DNA of 25,038 nt, taken from Pinguiococcus pyrenoidosus. Lineage: Eukaryota > Sar > Pinguiophyceae > Pinguiochrysidales > Pinguiochrysidaceae. Below the pieces are notes generated by a model. The model ran no database searches. It was not told the origin of the DNA and saw only the letters and a program-made list of their open reading frames with translations. Below are positions 1 through 9,867 of this stretch, piece after piece. The stretch's first letter is position 1, and each line of letters starts with the position of its first letter. Made by a program: the position numbers and the translations under genes. The DNA lies in contig JAAMXY010001997.1 of assembly GCA_019677205.1 (NCBI GenBank), positions 1 through 25,038 on the forward strand. The letters are read 5' to 3'.

Positions 1-3000
1 TCGAGAGCGGGAGAGAAGCTGGCTCCGTCGGGCATGATGAGCACGAGCTCGATCCAGTCCGGACTGTCAGCTTCCCCTTCCGCAACGTCTGCCTCGTCCT
101 CGCCGCTGGCGTCTTGCTCGCCGGTGGCGTCTTCTAGCTCGGTCTCTGCTTGCTCGGCTGCCGCTTTCTCCACGGCATTGCCCTCATCAGGCTGGGGCGC
201 AGGGGCTTCCCCCTCCTTGTCGCCGCCTTCCACTTCCCCTTCCTCTTGTCCTTGTTCTGCGGCTTCCCCTCCTCCTTGCTCTGCGGCTTCCCCTTCTCCT
301 TGCTCTGCGGCCCCCGCACCCGCGTCATCACCCATCTTCGCATGCACCATACCGACGGACTCTTCTTTTGCTTGCTCTTCGAGGAGTTGAGTTACTTGAT
401 CCGTGACGTCGATGTCCATCACTCTGTCGGCTTCTGCACTCGACACCCGAAGGACGGCTTTCTTCGTGTAGCCGAGCCAGCCGCTGGGACGGATTCGCAG
501 CTTGACGGAAGTTCCTCCTTCCATCGGCCCCGACGTCGGGGCGCAAGAGCATTCTGGCCAGGCATAGAAGACAAGCGGAATAGGAGTGGACCAGCCTTCA
601 TCGCCATCGATCCTCGTCTGCAAAGTCCAACAGAAAGTCCCGGGTTAGAGCTTTGAGGCTTGGTGTCTCATCCACGCTTTATGGTACCTGAAGTCCTGCT
701 TGGACGACACCCGTCTCTTCGGGTCCAAATCCCGACGGAAGGCGCAGCTGCTTGATCGAGACCTCCAGCTGCTCGTCGTTCAGCCCCGTGCAAGTGCACG
801 CCAAGGATGGCTTGACGTCGGCTTCCCTGAGCTCTGTGGCTTGCAACTCCTGCAGGGCAGAACCGAACACGATTCTAGACGACATACCGGCGCGCTCAAC
901 AATCGGAGCAGCTCTCGGGTCTCCTCCAGTGCTCGCAAAGACACTCGATCCCATCACAGCCATGGTGAGGTGGTCTTGAATCGGCTGGAGCATTGGCTCC
1001 ACGTTGCTCACTTGAAAGTCATGCATGGTGAACGTCCCTTCGGCTGCGAAATACTCCGTACTGTTGAACGACACGGCCACACTGCACGTGATCGGGAGCG
1101 GACCATCGAAGCTGGGAAGCGGGCAGCGCAGTAGGACGTTGCCGGAGGACGTGGCTCCCGAAGAAACGGACGTCATCTCTGAACGGTCTTCAGCGTCTTG
1201 CATGTCGATGAGCCCAGGCACGACGCAGCTTCGACCCGCCTCGTGCTCTGCCGAGCGCTTGAACAGTGGGATCTCTTGGAACTTGACGAGAATCGTCTCA
1301 GGATCCTGTGGGACTCTGCTGGCAGCAATCCCAATCGGGTTCCGCTCCGTCTCAGCTGCTATGGTTGCCTGGGAAGCCCCACCCTCGACAGCCTCAGGCG
1401 CGGGCAGGCGCCTTGCAAAAGACGGAGTCACCTGCTGAACGGAGGGCACCTGGAAAGTTCTGTACAAGACCTTGCTCTGGGTGAAGTCGCTTCCGTTCAT
1501 GGACACTTCAACAAACAGCGAGATGTCCTTGCCAATCTTCGGGCAAACCGTTACAATGCTCTGCGTCCCATCTGCCTCCCTCTCAAAAATACCTGAGGGA
1601 TGAAGGCGGACATAAGCGAAAGCACGTGACGAGCATGGGGAGCTTTCCCCCTGTTGGTTTGACAAGCTTACCGACGGCGGCACGAACTGGCATTTTCTCC
1701 TCGTCGCAAGGGATAAACCTGACGACGATGTCGTCGCTTTTCCAGAAGCCGTAGCCCCGAATTCGGAGCCGATTGTTGCCCTCTACACTTCCAGTCCGCG
1801 GGAAGACCTCCGTCACTGTCGTGGGGACTTGCGCGAGCACGCATGACGAGGCGCAGGAGAGCTGGCAGACGGAGTTGATCCCGGGGACGAGCCGGGGCTG
1901 CAGCTCACACGTGATGCTCGCTTCCTCTGGAGCAGCGGGGCCCTCAACGGGCCCCGCCATCTGATCTTGAGCATTGGTACCCCATGCCACCAGCTGCCTT
2001 GTCCCATCCAGCACCGCGCAGCTGTAGTGGCCCGCAGCTTGGACATCGGCGACGCCCTGTCCAAAAAGCTTCTCGCGCTCCACGCGAACTGGCAGGTACT
2101 GCGTCTTCTGGTGTCCCAAGCCCAGCTGCCCGCTCGAGTTGAAGCCAAAGGCGTACAGGAGCCCGCTGTTGGTCCTACACAGCGTGTGGCCCCAGCCACA
2201 CGCTACTTGCACGAACGGATCGTCCATGGAGTCTTTGCTCCGGAGCTTGGGTCCGTCTAGCGGCGGCAAACAGCGGGTCGGAACGCCCGTCCCCGTCTCT
2301 CTTCCCCTTCCCAGCTGGCCGAGCAGGCCTTCGCCAAAGGTGTAGACGTGGCCTTTCTTAGTCACCACCGCCGTGTGCTTCTCGCCGCACGCGACGTCCA
2401 CCGCGGAGGCCAAGCCCACTCCGGCGACCACCTTGGGCTGCAGCGCGACGGAGAACAGGTCCTTGTTGAGGCTGGTGGGATGGCACTTGGTCCACAGGCC
2501 AAGCTGGCCTTCATAGCCCTGTCCCCAGGTGAACACGTCTCCTGCCATGGTCAGCGCAGCCACGTGGTTCGCACCCGCAGAGATCTTCACCACGTGATGT
2601 TCTTGCAGCGACGCCAGCGGCCTCGGCAAGGTGCACGCCAAGCACGTGGCCCCCAGCCCCAGCTGTCCCTGCTTGCCCTCTCCGCAGCTGAACAGCCGAC
2701 CCGAGCGAGTCAAGAACACTTGGAAAGTGCGTCTGAACAGCGCGTCCACGGCTCCACTGGGCAGCTCCTGCTGCAAGCCCTTGTCCTTGGCCTCTCCGGC
2801 GAGCAGCTGGAGGCCCGACTCCGTGCCAGCTGCGATTCCAGAGCGAGACGCGCAAAGCTGCTGAAGGCGCTGGCCGCGAAGACTCGCTACCGCCTTGGAC
2901 GCCAATGGACTGGCGCCCCAGCAGTACGTCTCCCCGATCCAAGATGCCTTCGGGGCCTCTGGCGCGTCGGTCGGAGCCACCTCGGTGCCACCATCCGCCA

Positions 3001-3001
3001 T
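1..3001 (-). CDS. RCC1-repeat protein with IPT/TIG domains and acidic tail (3' partial)
   Basis: I read three exons on the minus strand: 3001-1672, 1592-688 and 617 to beyond position 1. The introns are 1593-1671 (GTAAGC...CTCAG) and 618-687 (GTACCA...TGCAG), and both restore one frame. The 950 residues visible start at the ATG at 3001. Residues about 95-350 hold RCC1 blades, with motifs such as GKQGQLGLG, GYEGQLGL, GLLGQLGRG and NSSGQLGLG. From about 393 there are IPT/TIG-like immunoglobulin folds (VTEVFPRTGSVEGNN, then CAPTSGPMEGGTSVKLRI near the end). The last part is a Glu/Ala/Gly/Gln-rich acidic tract with an imperfect EGEAAEQG repeat, and the stop lies outside the window. RCC1 propellers bind GTPases, chromatin or membranes, and IPT domains are usually binding modules, so a scaffold or regulatory role is inferred. 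A guanine-exchange activity cannot be claimed. It is divergent from the receptor gene at 3456. Confidence 0.85.
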
Positions 3002-3455
3002 GCTGCTCTGCTGGGGGGCAGGGAGGATGCAAAGGTGCGGCGTTGGCGGTGACGCTGGGTGGCGAAAAGGCGCTCCCGAAGTGGAACATTGGAGCTGGAA
3101 GTTCTAAGGACCGTTACAAGGCGGGTCCGGGAATACCGGAAGGAGCATTAGGGAGCTTTGGATCACAACGAGTAAGGAAAGATGGTGAGCTTGTACCAAT
3201 GACATGGCGTGTTTCCGACCAGAGGCCCCGAAAGCGTTTCCGATAGTAAGTATAAAATTATGTATAGATATAACATAAGTGAATATCGATACATTTCCAA
3301 GTGTAAAAATGAGAGAAGTTGTCAGGCCAGTTTTCGAGTCCGAAACGTCGGAGAGAATCGCTTCAACGGCGTCAGCAGTACGTCTCTCACGTTGTTGTCG
3401 GCAGCCGAGGCCCATGGCGCGGCCACCGTATTGCCTCTAGGACGCGAGGAGCACC
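3002..3455. promoter_or_regulatory. Divergent intergenic region, probable bidirectional promoter with an AT-rich stretch
   Basis: This 454-nt spacer separates the start codons of the RCC1/IPT gene (minus) and the receptor gene (plus). About 3244-3311 is clearly AT-rich (TATAAAATTATG, TATAGATATAAC) against GC-rich flanks. No credible ORF lies here. A promoter role is inferred from position and composition. I saw no motif that I can assign to a named factor. Confidence 0.5.
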
Positions 3456-6078
3456 ATGGCCCAGCTGCAACAACAGCTGCTGCTGCGGCTGCTGCTGTGG
3501 GCGTGCCTTCCGGCTGCCTTGGCACAGCCCAGCGAGCTCAAGCTGGGCGTCTTTCTGTCCTGGGAAGGAGGCTGGGACGTCGGGGACTTTGTCGCACCTG
3601 CGATCCTCCGGGCTGTGGCGGACATCAACGCCAACAGCAGCATCCTGCCGGCCACCACGCTCCGCTGGGTCTGGCACGACAGCCAGTGTTCCGCCAACTT
3701 TGCCACCGACGCGATGATGGAGATGAAGATCAAATTCGACGTGGACGGTTTCGTTGGACCGCCCTGCAGCGTCTCGGCCCTTCGCGTCGCGCCCATGGGC
3801 AACTACTGGAGCCTTCCGTTCATCTCGTGGGCGGCCGCGTCTCCATCTCTATCGGACAAAGTGCTGTACCCCAACTTCGCGCGAGTCAACGGCAACTACT
3901 TCAAGATCACGCCGATCATCCTCGAGTTTGCCAGGTAGACGCAATGGGCCGCCACCTGAACGTCTGCAATGCTCTTGAGCGGCCTAGCTGACACACTTGC
4001 CGCCGCCTCCACTGCTCAGGACTGTTGGCTGGGATCGCCTTGGGGTCGTGTACGCAGACAATGGGCTCTTCGGCCCCACTGCGGATGATCTCGTGACGAA
4101 GATATCGAACAGCGCAACGCTCGAGATCGGCTTCGTCAAGCTCTTCCCAGACACAACGCGTGCGAATGCCGGGCAGTCTATGGCGTGGATGCCCTTGCTG
4201 CGACAGTCCGGCACGCGCATCGTCATCATTCTCGGATACTGCATCGACGTCCGGAACATCCTGCTTTCCGCCAGCCGCCTCGGCATGCTGGAGGGGTACC
4301 AATATTTCGCTCTCGACGTGACGTCAGGCTGCCACAGGGTCAGTGGTACCGACTGGCCGGCGACGTGGGGTCCGGAAGCCAATGCCGAGGCGAGCAGGGC
4401 CTTCAACAACACCCTCAACGCCGCCGGCCTCTCGTACATGTCTGCGAGGACGACGGCTTTCGAGGAGGCCATTCGGCAGGACTTTGACAACCAGACCTTC
4501 GCGCCGTATCGCTATCCGCCATCCGGAGACATTGCGCCGGTCGAGCCGGTGGTCCAGAACCCCTACGGCTTGGACTATGAGATCCGCTCCGCCGACGGAT
4601 ATCAGGGTTACGCGCTGAGCTACGCCGCGTTGCTCTACGACGCCATCGAGCTGTACGCAAGAGCCGCACACACAATCATCGAAGCGGGCGGAGATCCCGT
4701 GGCGAGGCCGGAGTTGGTCTCGGAGACGCTTACCAACGTCAGCTTCCTGGGCCTCAGCGGACCCATCCAGCTGGATGGCCGGGGCGATCGCACTACGGAT
4801 GTCGCGTTGGAGCAGGTCCGCCGCACAAGTGATTCTGTGCTGAGCCTGTCAAGGGTCGGCGTCCTCCTCAGTAGCAGCGGTATGTACGACAACGACGGTT
4901 CACCGGTCACGTATCCAGGAGGCTCGACAACTCCACCGGAGGCCTACGTGCCCCGTGAATGCCAGCAGTCCGACTACACCTACAGCTACACGGAGTGCAA
5001 CGACGATGGGACCCTGCTTGTGAGCTTCACCAGGAATCCCGCTGCGGATTGTGAGGGACCAGAACCTTGGAGCGAGGCCGACTGTTCGTACCTGCCCGCA
5101 GGCGGCGCGATGGCAAAGACCGTCCTGGCGTTGGCGTTGCTCGGAGTCGCTGTATCTGCGGGGTTGCTGGTGTGGTTGATCCTTTATTGGCATCACGTGA
5201 TTGTGAACCACGCGCAGCCCAAGATCTGCGGCTTCGTGCTGGTGGGCAGCATCCTCGTGAACGTGAGTTCCATGCTCATGATCGGGCGGAACGGCCTGCA
5301 GACCTGCGTCCTCTCCCGCTGCCTCTTCCATCTGTCATTCACTTTGGCGATGGCTGCTCTGGCTTCCAAGATCTTCCGTGTCTGGCGCATCTTCGACAAC
5401 CGGAAGCTCAAGCACCGCATCGTGCCGACGAGGGACATGTACTTTGGGATCCTCTTCCTGCTGGCGGTGGACAGCGCCCTGCTTGTCATGATCCAGAGCA
5501 TCGACCCGTTCACGGCAGTCACCGAGTCGAGGACCGCAGACGACGGTGTCCCGGTGGAAGTGACCCAGAAGTACTGTGGGGACGGCGGCGACCTCGACAG
5601 CGCGTTGTGGGCCTACAAGATCTGCCTGCTCCTGGTAGCGTGCTTTCTCTCGTACGAGACGCGGAACGTCGACGACACCTACGCCGAGAGCAAGCACATC
5701 ATGGTGGCGGTCTACCTCATCACGGTGCTGTCCGTGGCAGGCATCCTGGTGGACTCCATGATGGAGGCGGTGAGCACGCGCATCTTCATTCGGGTGTTCA
5801 TGACGACGGTGGTGTCCGTAGCTGCGAGCGCCATCCTCTTCGTTCCGAAGATCTTCGCCGTGCGCGCAGCGAAGGTGCGGCCGAGCTCAAGCCCGGCGAA
5901 CCTTTCGGTGCCCTTGTCGACATACTCAGGGTACTCAGCTGCACGGCGTGCTACAGCGAAGAACACTTCAAGCCCAAGCACCAACGTGCGCGATGCGAAG
6001 ATGCCGACAACGCTGCCTACTGCACACGCCGTCTCTGCTGAGGCTGTTCCCGCACCCCCGGGGAAGCCTACGAATTGA
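3456..6078 (+). CDS. GABA-B-like (family C) G-protein-coupled receptor with ligand-binding ectodomain
   Basis: Two exons, 3456-3934 and 4020-6078, flank an 85-nt intron (GTAGAC...CTCAG). The joined protein is 845 aa, and the ATG lies in a good context (CACCATGG). Residues 1-23 look like a signal peptide (Leu-rich, cleavage after ALA). Residues about 27-450 resemble the periplasmic-binding-protein type I fold of family C receptors, followed by a Cys-containing linker (about 475-520). Seven hydrophobic segments span about 524-775. GABA-B-like signatures include SKIFRVWRIF after TM3, SYETRNVD before TM6, and FVPKIF after TM7. The tail is Ser/Thr-rich. Members of this family sense small amino-acid-like ligands at the plasma membrane and signal through G proteins; the ligand here is unknown. 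Animal GABA-B receptors are heterodimers, but no partner gene is present in this window. Confidence 0.9.
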
Positions 6079-7135
6079 GGCTAGGAGAGTAGATGCAGTG
6101 CAGGAGGAGAAGGAATTGGTAGCTCTGGGAGGAAAGCCCGACATGACCTCGAGCAGTTCCGAAGGGGTAGAAAACGATGCTCATCCATTTTACTGGAGCA
6201 CAGGGAGAAAGGCGAGACTGGATACAGGGAGAAGGACAGCTGCTGTCCACCCGAGACAGCCATGGTTAGCGCTGGGGATTCCTTCTTGTCTTCGTTCTGC
6301 GAAATTGACGACAACAGCCGTCTAGTTAATAGGGAAACGTCGATGGAATGGACATGTATGATCCTCGTCGAAATCAACACACTAGTCCGTCAGTGGCTCC
6401 TATGACGCACTTCTCTTGCACTCCGAACAGCAGAGCCCATCTGAATGTTGGCGACTTGGCTATGGAGTGACGATGCTTGCTTTTGGAAGAAGGTCAGCCT
6501 GGCAGAAGCAAGGAAGGCACCCGAGCTCCAAGTTGGCGACTCTCAGAAGCACTTCTGCCTCGTCCACGTTGCAATCTCCTGCATACAGTAGAAGTGGACC
6601 ATGTCGCCGCAGCATCTCCGAAGAGACAGCGGCTCCGCTTCGCCCAAAATCCTCCTTTTGGCCCTTTCAAGAATTCCGGACCCATCCCCGACCACGCACG
6701 GGGGGTCGGTAGTACTCGAGTAGTGAAGTACTCTCCACCGATGGGCACTGTTCCGCAGAGCACTATAGCTCTTCCGCTGCGGGGGACACTATTGAGCAAA
6801 GCGCTATAGATGCGCAGGCGCAACTCGATCTTTGAGCTTTTGGGCGTTCAGGGGGGCACTGGAGATTCACCCAAATGCGCCCGCAACAGACCGCACAAAG
6901 GAGTGGACCTGGGTGAGCGATGGCACCAGGAGGGACGTGGTACCCGCGTATCGGTTTGACGGCCCACCTGTTGTTTGGAGAGGACCGGCGCCGCCACACG
7001 CAGACTGTCGCAAGACGAGTTCTGCTCTTCACAGCAGAAGCGCATCGGTTGCTCGACTCACTCAGTGGCTGACTGCAGAACCCCCAAGAGTGGCTTCTGC
7101 GTCGGCTTGAGACCTTCGCAACGAACAATTCAAGG
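6079..7135. other. Intergenic region between two same-strand genes, nothing recognised
   Basis: About 1.06 kb lies between the receptor stop and the monooxygenase start. Short open frames occur on both strands, but none has family-like sequence or a consistent splice structure. It presumably holds the receptor 3' untranslated region and the monooxygenase promoter. I see no tRNA, tandem array or mobile element. Confidence 0.5.
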
Positions 7136-8683
7136 ATGCGAAAGGCGGCAAAGCGCGTGGCGGTCCTTGGAGCTGGTCCCGGAGGCCTCGTGGCCGCCAA
7201 GGAGCTTTGCGGCGCCGGTCTGAAGGTGACGGTGTTCGAGGCCTCGCAAGAGATCGGGGGTGTCTGGGCTTCCGGTACCTGGGACACGATGCGCACCAAC
7301 TTGTCCAGTAGAAGCTGCGCTTTCAGCGATTTCCCGTGGCGCCCAGCCGCCCCTGCTTTCCCCACGGCTGCAATGGTCCGCGAGTACCTCCACCAGTATG
7401 CCGAGCACTTTCGACTACTCCCGCTGATCGAGTTTGGTGCTCGTGCATCGCTTCGGCACCAGCCAGCGTCGTCGGCGTGGACGGTCATCGTGAATGGCGA
7501 GCGGGAGGAAAGCTTTGACTGCGTCTGCGTTGCGGTAGGGTTCTTCAGCGAACCTGCGTCCTTGCCAGATGCCGTTGCAAAGGCTGTCCGCTCTGCAGAT
7601 TGCCTACATACGAAGGACTATCGGTCCGCAGGCCAATTGGCACCTGGGACGAGCAGCAGAGTGCTGGTGGTGGGTGGAGCTTTCTCCGGTGCGGAAGTCG
7701 CGGCCGATCTCGCCGCCGCCGGCCTCCCCGTGACCTGCTCCGTGCGGACGGCTCACTATTACTTGCCTCGCTTCGTGAAGCGAGTGCCTGTGGACCTTGC
7801 TCTATACAGAGTCGGCGGTGTACCAGCGGGGCCAGTCCCCTTGGATCAGCAGCACAGAAAGCTTGAGAAGCTCGCTCGTCGGCCGCTGCCCATCGAGCTG
7901 CAGAAGTCCCCAAGGGTCGCAATTTCGGACGACTTCGTGCAAATGCTCGAGGAGAGACGCATCGACCTTCAAGACGAGCTACTTGGCGTGCGCCGGACCG
8001 GCAGCGAGGGCTATCTGGCGACGTTCGCAAATGGCGAGGAAGTGCTCTTCTCGCAGATGGTGGCCGCAAGTGGATATCGCGCCACCGATCTGTCGAAGCT
8101 TTTTGAGCAAGACGTCCTGCGCGTGCTGGACTTTGACGAGGACGACAGCCTCCAGCCAGTCATCCTCTGCCACCAGACATGGCATCCCGGCCAAAGCTCC
8201 CTCGGCTTTGTGGGATTCTACCGTGGACCGTATTTCGCTACCATGGAGCTGCAGGCGAGACTCCTGGCGAGTTTGTGGGCAGGGCGCGGGGCGAAATCGC
8301 AGGGCGAGGAGGAGAATGAAGCGGAGGAGGAGGAGGACAACGGCGACAAGCGAGCGCTGCATGCCGCGAGGAACGTGCGCACGGGAAGGATGGCTGGCGG
8401 GCGGCCCCAGTTTCCCAATCAATTTGTGGAGCATGCGACTGCGCTAAGCGACGTCCTTGGGGTGCGTCCGCCCGCATTCTTGACCGGCGCCCCGCTGGTG
8501 CCTTCGTGCTTCCGCGTGTGCGGGCCTGATGCGCGTCCGCTGCTTGCCATGGCGTGTGTGGTAGAAGCCTGGCTGTGGGTTCAGACTGGCCACTGGAGCT
8601 CCGTTCTCCGGTGGCTTGCCGATGGGATGCGCTTCGCACTCCGTTGCCTTGCCTACATGCTGGCAAGGCAGCAGCCGCGGTGA
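7136..8683 (+). CDS. Flavin-containing monooxygenase (FMO-like)
   Basis: A single-exon frame of 515 aa starting at the ATG at 7136. The N-terminal FAD Rossmann motif is GAGPGG (residues 12-17), and the second flavin-contact motif is EIGGVW (39-44). A degenerate FMO-identifying segment ends in LHTKDY (157-162), and an NADPH Rossmann motif follows, VLVVGGAFSGAEVA (176-189). Family members use NADPH and O2 to oxygenate nucleophilic N or S atoms of small molecules; the substrate cannot be inferred. About residues 380-405 form a Glu-rich low-complexity insert that homologs normally lack. The C-terminus is hydrophobic (about 460-505) and could anchor the enzyme to a membrane, as in animal FMOs. It converges with the DUF6314-like gene, with 176 nt between stop codons. 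Confidence 0.88.
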   Translation: MRKAAKRVAVLGAGPGGLVAAKELCGAGLKVTVFEASQEIGGVWASGTWDTMRTNLSSRSCAFSDFPWRPAAPAFPTAAMVREYLHQYAEHFRLLPLIEFGARASLRHQPASSAWTVIVNGEREESFDCVCVAVGFFSEPASLPDAVAKAVRSADCLHTKDYRSAGQLAPGTSSRVLVVGGAFSGAEVAADLAAAGLPVTCSVRTAHYYLPRFVKRVPVDLALYRVGGVPAGPVPLDQQHRKLEKLARRPLPIELQKSPRVAISDDFVQMLEERRIDLQDELLGVRRTGSEGYLATFANGEEVLFSQMVAASGYRATDLSKLFEQDVLRVLDFDEDDSLQPVILCHQTWHPGQSSLGFVGFYRGPYFATMELQARLLASLWAGRGAKSQGEEENEAEEEEDNGDKRALHAARNVRTGRMAGGRPQFPNQFVEHATALSDVLGVRPPAFLTGAPLVPSCFRVCGPDARPLLAMACVVEAWLWVQTGHWSSVLRWLADGMRFALRCLAYMLARQQPR

Positions 8684-8859
8684 TGCGCCTCGAATGCCCG
8701 TCGCCAGATTTTGCCGCCATCTCCGAGCAAGCGAACCATAGAAACGGACGGCAAGTATGTAGCTCGGCAAAGAAGGACCGAAGCAGTGCTTCGGCGAAGT
8801 GGTTTGATCGAGCGAGCCACGGCCAGAATTGCTCTTCACTATGTACACAGCGCTCCGCT

Positions 8860-9507
8860 TCATTCGCCGCCGGCATCTTCCGTACCCAGATGCCATCGTC
8901 TTGATCTCTCCACGCGCTCGTAGGACTGTAGAATGTGGCCGTCCTTCTGCGGCCCCACGACGCGCCACTTCACCTCAAATCTATCGGAATGGAGCAGCGT
9001 CAGCACGCCCGAGTACAGATCCTGGCCGCAGAGGTGGTCGAAGGAGCAGCACATGGGCTCCTTCAAAGTGCCAGGTCGGCCTCCGACATCGAAGTCCACC
9101 ACGTCCGCGGAGAATTCCGGCAGAGACAGCTCGTGAAACAGGCGGATCTCCCCATCTGCCTCGACGAAGTTCACCACTGCGGGTTCTCTCGCGAAGTCAT
9201 AGAGTAGAGGCTTGCTTGCGCTTTCAAACTTGGCAGGGGAGCCATCGAACGTGAGCTGTCCGGTCTCTGTCCCCAGAAGCGCGAGACGCGGATCCTCCAC
9301 CAACGCGGACGTCGCCTCATCTACGGGACCAAACGCCGCAGTGCCCTTCCACGTGCCGAAAGCGCCGCCTCGCGCGTACTCCAGGCGCTTCTCTAGGTAC
9401 CACGCTCCAGCCAGGTACGACTGTAGAAGAGGCACCATGGACAGAGACGTCGGTTGCAGCATGGTTTTCGTTCCTTCGGCGTTGGGACGCGGCTTTTTGG
9501 TGCGCAT
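8860..9507 (-). CDS. DUF6314-like protein
   Basis: One exon, 215 aa, ATG at 9507. After a variable N-terminus the sequence shows the pattern I associate with DUF6314: a start like LAGAWYLEKRL, a GTAAFGP strand, a central FHEL, then CGQDLYSG, and a final strand pair KWRVVGPQKDGHILQSYER. This reads as a small beta-barrel domain with no known catalytic function. Family assignment is from memory of the pattern and was not searched. The neighbour on one side is the convergent FMO gene; on the other side it diverges from the unrecognised gene at 9868, across an AT-rich island. No signal peptide or membrane segment is seen. Confidence 0.65.
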   Translation of the reverse strand: MRTKKPRPNAEGTKTMLQPTSLSMVPLLQSYLAGAWYLEKRLEYARGGAFGTWKGTAAFGPVDEATSALVEDPRLALLGTETGQLTFDGSPAKFESASKPLLYDFAREPAVVNFVEADGEIRLFHELSLPEFSADVVDFDVGGRPGTLKEPMCCSFDHLCGQDLYSGVLTLLHSDRFEVKWRVVGPQKDGHILQSYERVERSRRWHLGTEDAGGE

Positions 9508-9867
9508 TCTTGCGTCTCTCGCGCTGGTCGCTTGATAAGCTTTCGAATTGTGTTATAGCAAAGGTATGCTTGGAGTAGGACGTGTGATAGTCCCTGCTAC
9601 AGACCAAAAAATGAAATATACTTTCAAAATATTAAACAAATTAAAAAATAATATATACTTATAATAAAATGTATAATTTAAAATAGTTTAAAAGTAATAT
9701 TCTAAATGTGGAGCTGTGTGCGAGGGATGTTTTTGGCGCAGATCCCAACTATCTCTCTTGACTTGCGCCTCTCTCGTCAGATGGTCCAACGCTACAGCTG
9801 AGGTGTCTCTACTACTTCAAACTGGGCTGCTGTGCCATCCGCAAGCTGAGCTGAGGCGGGAGGCGTC
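9508..9867. promoter_or_regulatory. Divergent spacer with a strongly AT-rich island
   Basis: This 360-nt region lies between the start codons of the DUF6314-like gene (minus) and the gene at 9868 (plus), so it probably drives both. The stretch 9606-9707 contains only 9 G or C among 102 bases, in a locus that is otherwise GC-rich. It is built of A/T runs without a clean tandem period. It could be a nucleosome-free core promoter, or inserted AT-rich (organellar or transposon-derived) DNA. The sequence alone does not decide. Confidence 0.5.

Noticed and set aside
5067-6041. Plus-strand open frame of about 324 codons in another frame of the receptor gene
   Set aside because: Arg/His-rich shadow of the seven-helix exon; the receptor frame has clear family signatures.
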